DNA from: JAPOUP01 sp965221405
GTDB taxonomy: Bacteria > Pseudomonadota > Alphaproteobacteria > Rhodobacterales > Rhodobacteraceae
Assembly: GCA_965221405.1 (NCBI GenBank)
Contig: CBDCSE010000003.1
Location: 1-64,000, forward strand
Direction: 5' to 3'
Length of the DNA: 64,000 nt
A program made the translations under genes and the position numbers. A model generated the notes under the pieces. It searched no databases, was not told the origin of the DNA, and saw only the letters and a list, made by a program, of their open reading frames with translations. Below are positions 8,154-17,638 of the stretch, piece by piece. The stretch's first letter is position 1. Each line of letters opens with the position of its first letter.

Positions 8154-8898
8154 GGCGCAGGCGGAAGGAACCGGGCTGGAATTTCATCCGATGGACCAGT
8201 TCATCGTGAAGCCGCTGTTCGGCGATGGTCCCATTCATTGGTACACGCCAACCAATGTCACTTTGTGGATGTTTCTGGCGATTGTGGCCATAACCCTGAT
8301 GCTGGTGGTGGGGACGCGTGGCCGCGCCGTCGTGCCGAGCAGATCCCAGTCAGTCGCCGAACTCGCGTATGGCTTTGTCTACAGGATGGTCGAGGATGTC
8401 GCTGGCAAGGACGGGCTGAGATACTTCCCATACATAATGACGCTTTTCATGTTCATTGTATGCTCCAACTTCCTGGGACTTCTCCCGATGTCCTTCACCA
8501 CCACATCACATATCGCGGTGACGGGTGTAATGGCTGCCGTCGTGTTTCTTGGCGTAACCGTTCTGGGTTTCGCGCTTCATGGCGTGTCGTTCCTGAAGCT
8601 GTTCTGGATCGGCGCCGCGCCTCTGGCGCTGCGTCCGGTCCTGGCCGTGATCGAGATCATCAGCTATTTCGTGCGCCCGGTCAGCCACAGCATCCGGCTC
8701 GCGGGAAACATGATGGCGGGCCACGCTGTGATAAAGGTGTTCGCCACATTCGCGGCCGTCGCGGTGATCTCACCGCTATCGATTCTGGCGATCACCGCGA
8801 TCTACGCCCTGGAAACGCTGGTGTCGTTTATCCAGGCCTATGTATTCGCCATTCTGACGTGTGTGTATCTCAGGGACGCGCTCCATCCACACCACTGA
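8143..8898 (+). CDS. atpB: ATP synthase subunit a
   Basis: Subunit a of the membrane Fo sector (251 residues), which forms the proton half-channels against the c-ring. FHPMDQFIVKPLFG at the N-terminus is typical of alphaproteobacterial AtpB, and the essential arginine lies in HSIRLAGNMMAGH. The GTG at 8143 is chosen because homologues start (M)AGE and GGAGAGG lies six bases upstream; the frame also opens at 8122. It overlaps the end of atpI by 11 bases. Confidence 0.95.
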   Translation: MAGEAQAEGTGLEFHPMDQFIVKPLFGDGPIHWYTPTNVTLWMFLAIVAITLMLVVGTRGRAVVPSRSQSVAELAYGFVYRMVEDVAGKDGLRYFPYIMTLFMFIVCSNFLGLLPMSFTTTSHIAVTGVMAAVVFLGVTVLGFALHGVSFLKLFWIGAAPLALRPVLAVIEIISYFVRPVSHSIRLAGNMMAGHAVIKVFATFAAVAVISPLSILAITAIYALETLVSFIQAYVFAILTCVYLRDALHPHH

Positions 8899-8955
8899 AT
8901 ATCGACGGACATCTGCCGGAAAATCCCTATACATTCCATATCAAGGAGAAAAAGC

Positions 8956-9192
8956 ATGGAAGAAGCACTTGTTACCGGCCTCGCCTACGCGGGCGCGGGC
9001 CTCGCGTGCACCGGAATGGGTGGCGCCGCCATTGGCGTGGGTCACGTGGTCGGCAACTATCTCTCCGGGGCGCTGCGCAATCCGTCAGCTGCGGCGGGAC
9101 AGACAGCGACCATGTTCATCGGCATCGCGTTCGCGGAAGCCCTTGGAATATTCTCGTTCCTCGTGGCTCTGCTATTGATGTTCGCTGTATAG
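8956..9192 (+). CDS. atpE: ATP synthase subunit c
   Basis: The 78-residue proteolipid that forms the rotating c-ring. Two helices flank the conserved RNPSA loop (41-45), and the proton-binding carboxylate is Glu61 in GIAFAEALGIFSF. A strong AAGGAGAA ribosome site precedes the ATG, as expected for a subunit needed in many copies. It lies between atpB and the b' gene. Confidence 0.96.
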   Translation: MEEALVTGLAYAGAGLACTGMGGAAIGVGHVVGNYLSGALRNPSAAAGQTATMFIGIAFAEALGIFSFLVALLLMFAV

Positions 9193-9260
9193 ACAGCGTG
9201 TCGGTTCCCTGACCGGTCTCGGCGCATTATCCGGCTTGATCAGGGGATCCGGAGAACAAC

Positions 9261-9797
9261 ATGGCAAATCAGACCGACAGTCATGGAGCGGCCGAGGCCG
9301 CCGGTATGCCGCAGCTGGAATTCTCGACTTTTCCAAACCAGATATTCTGGCTGGCGGTGGCCTTGGTGATCATCTACATGATTCTCAGCAGGATCGCCCT
9401 ACCGAGGGTCGCATCGGTTCTTGCCGAGCGCCGCGGGGTGATAACGGGCGACGTCGCGGCGGCCGAGGATCTCAGGCGGAAGGCCGAGGAAGCAGAAGCG
9501 GCCTACGACCGTGCCCTGGCCGACGCACGCGCCGAGGCCGCCCGCATCGTAGCCGAGGCGAAAGCTGAGATACAGGCCGACCTGGATGCCGCAATGGAGA
9601 GCGCCGACGCCGAAATCGCGGCGAAGGTGGCGGAATCCGGAAAGGCGATCGCCGGGATCCGCGCGAGCGCGTTCGGGAATGTGGAGACCATCGCGCGCTC
9701 CGTCGCCGCCGAAATCGTGGAAGCGATGGACGCGACGTCCGACAAGAAGGTTATAGATGATGCGGTATCGGCGCAGATGGGAGGCTTGGGGAGATGA
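9261..9797 (+). CDS. atpF': ATP synthase subunit b'
   Basis: A 178-residue peripheral-stalk subunit. One transmembrane helix (FPNQIFWLAVALVIIYMIL, about 25-43) is followed by a long alanine- and glutamate-rich coiled coil. The MPQLEFSTFPNQIFWL start is diagnostic for the b' form of phototrophs and Alphaproteobacteria, which pairs with b to make a heterodimeric stalk. The stop overlaps the next gene's start (ATGA). Confidence 0.93.
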   Translation: MANQTDSHGAAEAAGMPQLEFSTFPNQIFWLAVALVIIYMILSRIALPRVASVLAERRGVITGDVAAAEDLRRKAEEAEAAYDRALADARAEAARIVAEAKAEIQADLDAAMESADAEIAAKVAESGKAIAGIRASAFGNVETIARSVAAEIVEAMDATSDKKVIDDAVSAQMGGLGR

Positions 9798-10345
9798 GAT
9801 CTCTAGCGATCCTTATGGTTTCCGCGACACCCTGTCTCGCGGCGTCCGGACCGTTCCTTTCGCTGGGCAATACGGATTTCATCGTGCTGCTCTCCTTTCT
9901 CCTCTTTCTCGGGATTCTCGTCTATCTGAAGGTTCCCGGGCTTCTTCTGGGACTGCTTGACAAGCGCGCCGCGGGTATCCGGGCCGAACTGGATGAGGCG
10001 AAGGCGCTGCGCGAGGAGGCGCAAACGGTTCTGGCTGGTTTCGAGAGGAAACAGCGCGAGGTTCAGGAGCATTCCAGCCGCATAGTCGAGCACGCAAAGG
10101 AAGAGGCGCGGCTGGCGGCGGTGAAGGCCAAGGAGGATATCGCGGCTTCAATGGCCCGTCGCGTTGCCACCGCTGAGGAACAGATCGCGAGTGCGCATGC
10201 CAGGGTCGAGAGGGAAGTGCGCGATCAGGCGATACGGGTTGCCGTGGCGGCCGCGCGCGATGTGATCGTCGATCGGATGACAGCCGATACCAGAGCGCGG
10301 CTGATCGATGAGGCTATCGATGCCGTTGAGACAAGACTGCATTGA
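9794..10345 (+). CDS. atpF: ATP synthase subunit b
   Basis: A 183-residue peripheral-stalk subunit. An apparent N-terminal hydrophobic segment precedes the main membrane helix (NTDFIVLLSFLLFLGILVYLKV, about 26-47) and a long charged coiled coil. It ends the Fo operon. The F1 genes (atpHAGDC) are not next to it, which is the usual split arrangement in this class. Confidence 0.93.
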   Translation: MRSLAILMVSATPCLAASGPFLSLGNTDFIVLLSFLLFLGILVYLKVPGLLLGLLDKRAAGIRAELDEAKALREEAQTVLAGFERKQREVQEHSSRIVEHAKEEARLAAVKAKEDIAASMARRVATAEEQIASAHARVEREVRDQAIRVAVAAARDVIVDRMTADTRARLIDEAIDAVETRLH

Positions 10346-10386
10346 GACGCGCCCGCAACGCCGTCATGATGCCGTCAGGGAGTTGT

Positions 10387-11247
10387 TCAGGCCACCGGGT
10401 TCGCGCGCGCCGCTTCATACGCCAATATCGCGCGTTTGACCGGAAGGCCCCAGTGATAGCCGCCGAGTTCCCCGGACTTGCGAAGTGCGCGATGGCAGGG
10501 AATGAGCCAGCTTATCGGGTTGCGACCGATGGCCGTGCCCGCCGCACGACTGGCCTGCGGACTGTCAATGGACCGTGCGATCTCCGAGTAGGTCGTCACA
10601 TATCCACTCGGGATCCTCAGTAGCGCTTCCCAGACCTTGATCTGGAAAGGGGCTCCAATGACGTGAAGCGGGACCGATTCGTCATGACATCCGGTTTCGC
10701 CGAACGCGCATCGGACCCATGTTCGGAGACATTCCGGGTTTTCGGTGAACACCGCCCCAGGCCAGCGTCGGCGCAGGTCGTTCTGTGTCCCGGACTTTCC
10801 CGACTCGGAGGCGAAAGCCATTCCGCAGACTCCATGTGTCGTTCCCATCACGAGTGCCGGGCCGAACGGACTGTCAAACCAACCCCACGAAATCTCCAGT
10901 CCCGTGCAGTATCGCGCATACTCCCCGGGAGTCATGGCTTCCCACTTCATGAACAGGTCGTGCAGCCGCCCGCTTCCGGAAAGCCCAAGCTCCGCGGCGG
11001 TTTCCAGGGTGGTGAACCTGTTCCTGAGCATATCCCTGGCATGTCCGAGCATCAGGTATTGCTGGTAGCGTTTCGGGGATACACCGACCCATCGGCTGAA
11101 GGTGCGCTGGAAATGCGCGGGGCTCATGCGCATCTCCCGTGCCAGCTCATCCAGTGTCAGCGTCTTGCCGCCGTGCGAATCGATCAGATCGATCGCACGG
11201 CGGATGGTGGCGTAATGGTAGGCGCGTTCCGATATTGGTTCAGCCAT
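10387..11247 (-). CDS. AraC-domain methylated-DNA-cysteine methyltransferase (Ada/Ogt-like)
   Basis: A 286-residue fusion of an AraC-type DNA-binding domain (about 12-110, LTLDELAREMRMSPAHFQRTFSRWVGVSPKRY) with an O6-alkylguanine DNA alkyltransferase domain (about 120-280). The suicide cysteine is Cys251 in IPCHR. It removes alkyl groups from guanine and may regulate its own expression. The N-terminal zinc-cysteine domain of E. coli Ada is absent, so it cannot sense methylphosphotriesters the same way. The ATG at 11247 has GAGGA upstream; the longer open frame is not homologous. It is divergent from nth, another DNA repair gene. Confidence 0.9.
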   Translation of the reverse strand: MAEPISERAYHYATIRRAIDLIDSHGGKTLTLDELAREMRMSPAHFQRTFSRWVGVSPKRYQQYLMLGHARDMLRNRFTTLETAAELGLSGSGRLHDLFMKWEAMTPGEYARYCTGLEISWGWFDSPFGPALVMGTTHGVCGMAFASESGKSGTQNDLRRRWPGAVFTENPECLRTWVRCAFGETGCHDESVPLHVIGAPFQIKVWEALLRIPSGYVTTYSEIARSIDSPQASRAAGTAIGRNPISWLIPCHRALRKSGELGGYHWGLPVKRAILAYEAARANPVA

Positions 11248-11394
11248 GGCGTGATCCTCGTTCCCGTTGATGGATCTATGTGAGCTGGGGTGTCGGCGCG
11301 ACCCGTTTCCTGCGCAATTTCTTGTATCGGTGACGGGCCTGACCGATTTGGCCGGGTCTTGTGGGCTGGGGGCGCATTGTGCATACATCCATAG

Positions 11395-12039
11395 ATGGCA
11401 AAGCAACTCGATTATCACACGGTTCGAGCGATCTTCGAACGTTTCCGTGCCGCCGAGCCCGAGCCGAAGGGCGAACTGGAGCACGTCAACGCCTATACGC
11501 TACTGGTGGCGGTGGCCTTGAGCGCACAGGCGACCGACGCCGGCGTCAATAGGGCCACCAGTGCTCTGTTCAGGGTTGCCGATACGCCGCGGAAAATGCT
11601 CGATCTGGGCGAGGAGCGGCTGGTGGAGCATATCAGGTCCATCGGCCTGTTCAGGACCAAGGCCGCGAACGTGATGAAACTCTCACGCATACTGGTCGAG
11701 AAATATGACGGCGAGGTTCCTTCGTCGCGGGCAGCTCTGCAGTCGCTTCCCGGTGTCGGGAGAAAGACTGCGAACGTCGTGCTGAACATGTGGTGGAAGC
11801 ATCCCGCACAGGCCGTCGACACACACATCTTCCGGGTGGGAAACCGTACCGGTATCTGTCCGGGTAAGGATGTCGCCTCGGTCGAACGCGCGATCGAGGA
11901 CAACGTGCCCGCCGAATTCCAGCGTCACGCACATCACTGGTTGATACTTCATGGCCGTTACATCTGCAGGGCCCGCAAACCGGCGTGCGGCGCCTGCCTG
12001 ATCGAGGAATTCTGCAGCTTTGAGGACAAGAGCACGTGA
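11395..12039 (+). CDS. nth: Endonuclease III
   Basis: A 214-residue DNA glycosylase/AP lyase of base-excision repair acting on oxidised pyrimidines. The helix-hairpin-helix LPGVGRKTANVV contains catalytic Lys124, Asp142 sits in VDTHIFRV, and the 4Fe-4S cluster cysteines (CRARKPAC, GAC, LIEEFC) follow the C-x6-C-x2-C-x5-C spacing. No clear ribosome site precedes the ATG. Its stop overlaps the start of the kinase gene downstream. Confidence 0.96.
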   Translation: MAKQLDYHTVRAIFERFRAAEPEPKGELEHVNAYTLLVAVALSAQATDAGVNRATSALFRVADTPRKMLDLGEERLVEHIRSIGLFRTKAANVMKLSRILVEKYDGEVPSSRAALQSLPGVGRKTANVVLNMWWKHPAQAVDTHIFRVGNRTGICPGKDVASVERAIEDNVPAEFQRHAHHWLILHGRYICRARKPACGACLIEEFCSFEDKST

Positions 12040-13040
12040 CCAAGCGGTTTCAGGTGATCGGAATCGGAAACGCGTTGGTCGACGTTCTCGCCTACTGCGA
12101 TGAGGCCTTCATGGAAATGAATGGCGTCCGGAAAGGGATCATGCAGCTGATAGATGTAAACCGGGGCATCGATCTCTACTCGCGGATCGGTCCCGCCAGG
12201 GAGATCTCCGGTGGTTCGGTGGCGAACTCGATCACCGGCATAGCGCAGCTTGGCGGTAGGGCGGCGTTTGTCGGCAAGATCAAGGACGACCAGCTTGGCT
12301 CGACCTTCGCCAATGACATGCGCGCCCAGGGGATTGTCTTCGACACCAGCCCCGCACCTGGCGGCCATCCGGCGCAAACGGGTCGTTGCATCGTTCTCGT
12401 GACTCCGGATGGCGAGCGCTCGATGAACACGTATCTCGGCGTCACCGAGTTTCTGGCGCCGTCGGATATTGACGAATGGATGATGGCCGATGCCGAGTGG
12501 ATTTTTCTTGAAGGTTACCGCTTCGACGGGCCGGAAAGTCAGGAAGCCTTCGCCAAGGCGATTCTCGCCTGCAGGAACGCTGGCGGCAAAGTCGCGATCA
12601 CGCTTTCGGATCCATTCTGTGTCGAGCGTCATCGGGACGCCTTCGGCGCGATGCTGAGGGATCACGTCGATCTGGTTCTCGCCAACCGGGCCGAGCTTCT
12701 GTCGATGTATGGGTCCCGCGACCTCGATTCCGCGCTGAAAGCCGCGGCGGCGGAGGTCAAGCTGGTCGCGTGCACGGACGGCGAAAACGGCGTGCACGTT
12801 GTAATGGGCGGCCACCGTCGGCATGTTCCAGCGATGATGACGGAAGTTGTGGACCTCACCGGTGCCGGCGATCTCTTCGCCGGCGCGTTCCTTTGGGGAT
12901 TGGCCGAGGGTTACGACCCGGAGATCTGCGCGCGCATGGGAAACATCGCCGCGGCCGAGATCATCGGCCACATCGGTGCCCGGCCCGAAGCCGATCTTCG
13001 GGAACTGTTCATTTCGGCCGGTGTGCTCCGGCACCATTGA
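12036..13040 (+). CDS. Adenosine kinase-like PfkB-family sugar kinase
   Basis: A 334-residue PfkB/ribokinase-family kinase. GIGNALVDVLAYCDE at the N-terminus, GGSVANSITGIAQLGG (about 59-74) and the C-terminal DLTGAGDLFAGAFLWGL with the catalytic aspartate are all present. Alphaproteobacterial homologues are annotated as adenosine kinase, which phosphorylates adenosine to AMP. It starts at GTG 12036, overlapping the nth stop by four bases, so it is probably translated with it. Confidence 0.85.
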   Translation: MTKRFQVIGIGNALVDVLAYCDEAFMEMNGVRKGIMQLIDVNRGIDLYSRIGPAREISGGSVANSITGIAQLGGRAAFVGKIKDDQLGSTFANDMRAQGIVFDTSPAPGGHPAQTGRCIVLVTPDGERSMNTYLGVTEFLAPSDIDEWMMADAEWIFLEGYRFDGPESQEAFAKAILACRNAGGKVAITLSDPFCVERHRDAFGAMLRDHVDLVLANRAELLSMYGSRDLDSALKAAAAEVKLVACTDGENGVHVVMGGHRRHVPAMMTEVVDLTGAGDLFAGAFLWGLAEGYDPEICARMGNIAAAEIIGHIGARPEADLRELFISAGVLRHH

Positions 13041-13061
13041 AGAACGGCGGCCGGGCGGCTC

Positions 13062-13991
13062 TCAGTAGCCCGCCTTCCGGTTGACAAGGTGAAGCAAGGG
13101 TTCGTCCGCCTCGCAGCGGCGGATGTTTTCCGCGATCACCCCGCTCGCCGACCCAGGGCGGGTCTCGCTTGCCTGGTGCGGCGTGACCGTCACCCTTGGA
13201 TGTGTCCAGAACGGATGGCCGCTCGGCAGCGGCTCCTCCCGGAACACGTCAAGTGTGGCATGGGCGATCCGGCCCGCATCAAGCGCCGCCAGCAAAGCCT
13301 CGTCATCGATGAGAGCTCCACGGCCTGGATTCAGTAAGATGACACCATCCGTAAGCTGTGCCATCGCTCGGGTGTCGAGCAGGTTCCGGGTCGCCGGAGT
13401 CAGGGGGAGAAGAAGGACGAGCATGTCGGCACCGGCAAGGATCCGCTTCAGGCCGTCCCGGCCGTACAGACAGGTCACTCGGTCAATTCGCTTTGGCCGA
13501 CGGCTCCATCCCGTCACCCGGAAGTTGAGGGCAGCGAGCGCGCGGGCACAGGCACCCCCAAGTTCCCCAAGCCCCAGGATCGCGACCTGCCTTTCGCGGG
13601 CCAGAGGTGGAGGATCGAAATTCCAGATGTGATCGGGATTCACGATATGTGAGTCCATTCCGAGGTGATGGCGCAGCACATGGCCGACTACCCACTCAAC
13701 CATGCTTTCGGTCAGTCCTCTGTCCACCATGCGCGTCAGGGGCCGTGTGAGTGTATTGTTGGCGAGAATGTCCTCGACCCCAGCCCAGAGGCTCATGACC
13801 GTCTTGGCGCGCGTGCACCGACGGAAGTCCCGAAACTCCGGATTTGGGGCGTAGATCACGTAGTCCGCCGCACCGGGGTTGAGGTCCGGTGACAGTTTCG
13901 CCTCGATGCCGACGCGGGCCAGGGCGTCCCGCAGAGGGCGCTCATACTGTTTCCAGCGATGCCTGCCCGCGGCGAAGAGCACGTTGATCAT
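13062..13991 (-). CDS. ghrA: Glyoxylate/hydroxypyruvate reductase A
   Basis: A 309-residue D-2-hydroxyacid dehydrogenase. The Rossmann motif GLGELG (about 145-150), the LNPGRGALIDDEAL segment, the acidic FREEPLP and the catalytic-histidine motif VTPHQAS are visible. GhrA reduces glyoxylate and hydroxypyruvate with NADPH. It lies just downstream of rodA on the same strand and may be cotranscribed with the cell-shape genes, with no functional link that I can see. Confidence 0.9.
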   Translation of the reverse strand: MINVLFAAGRHRWKQYERPLRDALARVGIEAKLSPDLNPGAADYVIYAPNPEFRDFRRCTRAKTVMSLWAGVEDILANNTLTRPLTRMVDRGLTESMVEWVVGHVLRHHLGMDSHIVNPDHIWNFDPPPLARERQVAILGLGELGGACARALAALNFRVTGWSRRPKRIDRVTCLYGRDGLKRILAGADMLVLLLPLTPATRNLLDTRAMAQLTDGVILLNPGRGALIDDEALLAALDAGRIAHATLDVFREEPLPSGHPFWTHPRVTVTPHQASETRPGSASGVIAENIRRCEADEPLLHLVNRKAGY

Positions 13992-14007
13992 GCCATGCTT
14001 CCCGTAT

Positions 14008-15150
14008 TCAGGTCCTCGGTCGGTGAATGTGCGCCGACTGCACCAGCCCGAAACCGATCATCAGCATCACCAGTGCCGAACCGCCATAGGATATGAACGG
14101 AAGGGGTACGCCCACGACCGGCATCAACCCTGTCACCATCGATATGTTTATCGCGAAGAACAGGAAAAATGTGGAGGCGATGCCGAAAGTCAGCAGACAG
14201 GAGAAACGGTCCCTGGTCCGAAGCGCCGAGACGACGCAGTAGAATATGATCAGTGAGTAAAGAGCCATAAGCGAGGAGGCGCCAATGAAACCCAGCTCCT
14301 CCGCCAGTGTCGTGAATATGAAGTCCGTGTGCTTTTCGGGCAGGAAGTCGAGACGGCTCTGGCTCCCCTGCATGAGGCCGCGTCCCGTCCATCCACCCGA
14401 TCCAAGCGCGATCTTGGACTGAATGATGTGATAGCCCGTGCCAAGCGGGTCGGCCTCGGGGTTCAGATAGGCGTCTAGACGCAGGTATTGGTAGTCTTTC
14501 AGTGGCTGCCATTCGGTTCCACGCAGCATTATCGCCAGCGCGGCCAATCCACCGCCTCCGGCCCCGAGTGCCGCGAAATACGCCCAATGCACTCCGGCTA
14601 TGAACATCATGACCGCGCCGCCCAGGACGAGCAGAATCGATGTTCCGAGATCCGGCTGTCGCAGAACCAGTAAAGTCGGTATCAGTATCAGCGCCAACGG
14701 CACCGCAACCCAGAAAGGCCGGGAAATTTTCCGGGTGTCAAGTCGGTCGTAATAGGCCGCGAGTATCATCACTACGGTCAGCTTGGTGATCTCGGAAGGC
14801 TGCAGACGTATGATGCCCAGATCGATCCAGCGCTGCGCTCCCATGCCGACCGTGCCGACGGACTCCACGAGCAGGAGGAGCAGGACCGACGCCGCGTAGG
14901 CAAGGCTGGAGATGTTTCGCCAGAACCGGATCGGGACCATAGCGACCAGCAACATTATGCCGGCACCGAGCGCGAAACGTATCATCTGGGGAGCGGCCCA
15001 GGGTGTGAGTGATCCGCCGGCGACCGAGTAAAGCATCAGGAACCCCAGCCCCGCCACGGCAAACAGCAGCAGCATCAGCGTGAAATTCAGAAAGAGAATC
15101 TTTCCCGGCCCGGTGGGCGCGTTGTCACCGTTGAACTCGACGGAACTCAT
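14008..15150 (-). CDS. rodA: Rod shape-determining protein RodA (SEDS glycosyltransferase)
   Basis: A 380-residue polytopic SEDS protein. It polymerises lipid II into glycan strands together with PBP2 in the elongasome. The start KILFLNFTLMLLLFAVAGLGFLMLYS, the PDLGTSILL stretch, and the C-terminal INISMVTGLMPVVGVPLPFISYGGSALVM signature are characteristic of RodA/FtsW. Its start overlaps the mrdA stop by four bases, so the pair is translationally coupled. Confidence 0.96.
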   Translation of the reverse strand: MSSVEFNGDNAPTGPGKILFLNFTLMLLLFAVAGLGFLMLYSVAGGSLTPWAAPQMIRFALGAGIMLLVAMVPIRFWRNISSLAYAASVLLLLLVESVGTVGMGAQRWIDLGIIRLQPSEITKLTVVMILAAYYDRLDTRKISRPFWVAVPLALILIPTLLVLRQPDLGTSILLVLGGAVMMFIAGVHWAYFAALGAGGGGLAALAIMLRGTEWQPLKDYQYLRLDAYLNPEADPLGTGYHIIQSKIALGSGGWTGRGLMQGSQSRLDFLPEKHTDFIFTTLAEELGFIGASSLMALYSLIIFYCVVSALRTRDRFSCLLTFGIASTFFLFFAINISMVTGLMPVVGVPLPFISYGGSALVMLMIGFGLVQSAHIHRPRT

Positions 15151-17099
15151 GCCCGTGACCGCGTCCGGGTCAGGACCGCCGGATCGCGCAGCCTCAGCTG
15201 CCTCTGCCGGGTCTGGATGGTACTCCGCTGGTTTTCCGGATAGGCGGAGAGCGGTGGCGTGTCCCCATACAATGCCTGGAGCACGATATCGCGTGCGATC
15301 GGCGCAGCGGAATGGGAACCGCTGCCGCCATGCTCGACCACCACCGAACAGGCGACCCTCGGAGCGTCGTACGGCGCGTAACAGACGAAGAGCGCATGAT
15401 CGATCTGGTCCCAGGGGCGATCCTCGTTGGCGATGACGCCATTACTGCGCTCGGCCGCCGTGATGCCACGGACCTGGCTGGTGCCGGTCTTTCCCGCCAT
15501 CAGCATTCCTTCGGTGAGAATCCGGCTTCTGTAAGCCGTTCCTTTCGGCTTGTTGACCACGTCGATCATGCCGTCACGCACCAGATCCAGATGTCTGGAG
15601 TCTATCCCAAGCCGCTCCCATTCGGGCACGGGCTCTTCCCTGCCGTCGATTGACTTGACCAATCGTGGCATCACTGACTTGCCCGAAGCGATACGTGCGG
15701 TCATCACTGCCAGCTGCAGCGGAGAGCTGAGTACGAATCCCTGGCCGATACCTGAATTGAGGGTATCGCCCACCACCCAATCGGCACCGCGGTTCCTGAG
15801 TTTCCAGTTCCTGTCGGGCATCAGGCCTTGATGTACCGCCGAGAGCGGCAGGTCATGGTGCTGCCCGAAACCCAGCCGTCGTCCCATCGAGGCGATTTTC
15901 TCGATACTGATCCGTCTGGAAATATCATAGTAGAACACGTCGCAGCTCTCCACGAGCGAGGAGTGAAGGTCCATATCGCCATGGCCGTGACTGCGCCAGC
16001 AATGGAACCTTCGCCCGCCAACCTCAACATGACCGCCGCAGGAGATTTCCAGACCCGGTTCGATGACCCCTTCATGCAGCGCCGCCAGCGCCGTGACCAT
16101 CTTGAAGGTTGAGCCGGGCGGGTAGACGCCCTGTGTTGCCTTGTTCGACAATGGCCGGAACCTGTTGGCCTTCAGCGCGTTCCAGTCCGCGACCGAGATA
16201 CCGCGCACGAACTTGTTTGGATCGAACGACGGAGCGGACCCCATCGCCACGATGTCGCCGTTGCGGATGTCCATCACGACGGCGCTGGCACTTTCCGCGC
16301 CCAGCCGCACCTGGACGTAATTCTGCAGCCTGCTGTCTATGGTAAGTTGCAGGTTCATGCCGGGCTCACTCGCCTTTTCGCCCAATTGCCGCATGACCCG
16401 GCCCGCGGCGTTGACTTCCTCCCGCCGGACGCCGGCACGTCCGCGCAGAAGATGTTCCATCTTCGCCTCAACCCCGGTCTTGCCGACCTGGAACCGCGGG
16501 ATCTGAAGCAGGGGATCGGTATCGTCGGAAAGATAGCCTTTGGTCATGTCGTAGTCGCTGACCGGGCCGACATATCCGAGCACATGGGCGAAATCCATGT
16601 TCAGGGGGTAGGATCTGCTTGGCGTTACGTCCGGTCTCACTCCCTGAAGGGCGGGGCTGTTTGCCGCGACTTTGGCGAACGCATCCCATTTCAGGCGGTT
16701 GGCGACGGTGACCGGAACCGATGGATTCGCCTCCGAGATCTCCCTGAGTGTCTGGTCAGCCTCGTCTGCCGAAAGACCTAGGATCCTTGCGATTCTCTGG
16801 AGTGTGGTCTCCAGGTCATCAACATCCGCCCGGGTAAGGACAATGCCGTAATCCTGGTCATTCCTGACCAGAGGCACCCCGTTCCTGTCGAAGACGAGAC
16901 CCCGCGCCGGCCGTGTAAGGCGAATGTTGATGCGGTTTTCGTCGGCCAGCAGGCGGAATTCCTCCACCTGCTCGATCTGCATCTGCCTGATCCTGAGCCC
17001 GAGAACCCCCACGAAAGCCATCTGCGCGGCACCGAGAATCAATCCCCGGCGGGTGATGGCCCGCATGTTCCGCTCGGCCCTGTCCTCCAGGAGCGTCAT
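15147..17099 (-). CDS. mrdA: Penicillin-binding protein 2, peptidoglycan transpeptidase
   Basis: A 650-residue class B PBP. An N-terminal membrane anchor is followed by a PBP dimer domain and a transpeptidase domain with active-site STFK (in YPPGSTFKMVTAL), SCD and AGKTGTSQV motifs. It crosslinks glycan strands made by RodA during side-wall growth. It sits between mreD and rodA; its start and the mreD stop overlap by four bases. Confidence 0.96.
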   Translation of the reverse strand: MTLLEDRAERNMRAITRRGLILGAAQMAFVGVLGLRIRQMQIEQVEEFRLLADENRINIRLTRPARGLVFDRNGVPLVRNDQDYGIVLTRADVDDLETTLQRIARILGLSADEADQTLREISEANPSVPVTVANRLKWDAFAKVAANSPALQGVRPDVTPSRSYPLNMDFAHVLGYVGPVSDYDMTKGYLSDDTDPLLQIPRFQVGKTGVEAKMEHLLRGRAGVRREEVNAAGRVMRQLGEKASEPGMNLQLTIDSRLQNYVQVRLGAESASAVVMDIRNGDIVAMGSAPSFDPNKFVRGISVADWNALKANRFRPLSNKATQGVYPPGSTFKMVTALAALHEGVIEPGLEISCGGHVEVGGRRFHCWRSHGHGDMDLHSSLVESCDVFYYDISRRISIEKIASMGRRLGFGQHHDLPLSAVHQGLMPDRNWKLRNRGADWVVGDTLNSGIGQGFVLSSPLQLAVMTARIASGKSVMPRLVKSIDGREEPVPEWERLGIDSRHLDLVRDGMIDVVNKPKGTAYRSRILTEGMLMAGKTGTSQVRGITAAERSNGVIANEDRPWDQIDHALFVCYAPYDAPRVACSVVVEHGGSGSHSAAPIARDIVLQALYGDTPPLSAYPENQRSTIQTRQRQLRLRDPAVLTRTRSRA

Positions 17100-17638
17100 C
17101 CCGCTTCCCCCTTCGCATTTCCGTCTCCCGTGGTTGCCGGAGCACCACCCAGGGCCAGCCGCGCTGTCGCGGCGACCAATGGATAGGCCAGCATCGTTGA
17201 TGCCGCATGTATCATCGCCCTGTCCAGCGGTATCGCCTCAAGGAAAACGACCCAGATCATGGTCGCGTTGACCAGGGCGGCCGCGAACAGAACGCCCGAT
17301 ACCAGCGCCCATTCCACAATGAAGGCGTGTTCCCGGACGCTCCTGTGTCTATTTCTCAGGAACTCGGTTGCCAAGACCATCAGCATCGCCCAGAGACCGA
17401 TGGGGCGCATGAGAAGTATGTCGGCGATGAAAAAGACCGCGGCGACCAGAGGTGTCGGTAGCCGCTCGGGACGGCGCATGAGCCAGACGAAGGTTATGGC
17501 CACCATCAGGTCGGGACCCGGGAATCGCCGTGGCCAGATCTCATAGGGAATTATACCTATGATCAGCAGCAGCGACATCAGGACTGTGTAGGCCAGGCAG
17601 GAGAGCAGTCGGCTCCTGAAAGTGATGTGTTCAGCCAT
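17096..17638 (-). CDS. mreD: Rod shape-determining protein MreD
   Basis: A 180-residue inner-membrane protein with about five hydrophobic segments, including GIIPYEIWPRRFPGPDLMVAITFVW. MreD joins MreC in the elongasome and scaffolds PBP2 and RodA. I start at the ATG at 17638, which overlaps the end of mreC by eight bases; the longer open frame is mreC sequence. Sequence conservation is always low in this family, so position in the operon is part of the evidence. Confidence 0.88.
   Translation of the reverse strand: MAEHITFRSRLLSCLAYTVLMSLLLIIGIIPYEIWPRRFPGPDLMVAITFVWLMRRPERLPTPLVAAVFFIADILLMRPIGLWAMLMVLATEFLRNRHRSVREHAFIVEWALVSGVLFAAALVNATMIWVVFLEAIPLDRAMIHAASTMLAYPLVAATARLALGGAPATTGDGNAKGEAG

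Noticed and set aside
11958..13037. A 359-codon minus-strand frame opposite the adenosine kinase gene
   Set aside because: It is the antisense of a well-supported PfkB kinase with all motifs, and its own translation resembles no protein.
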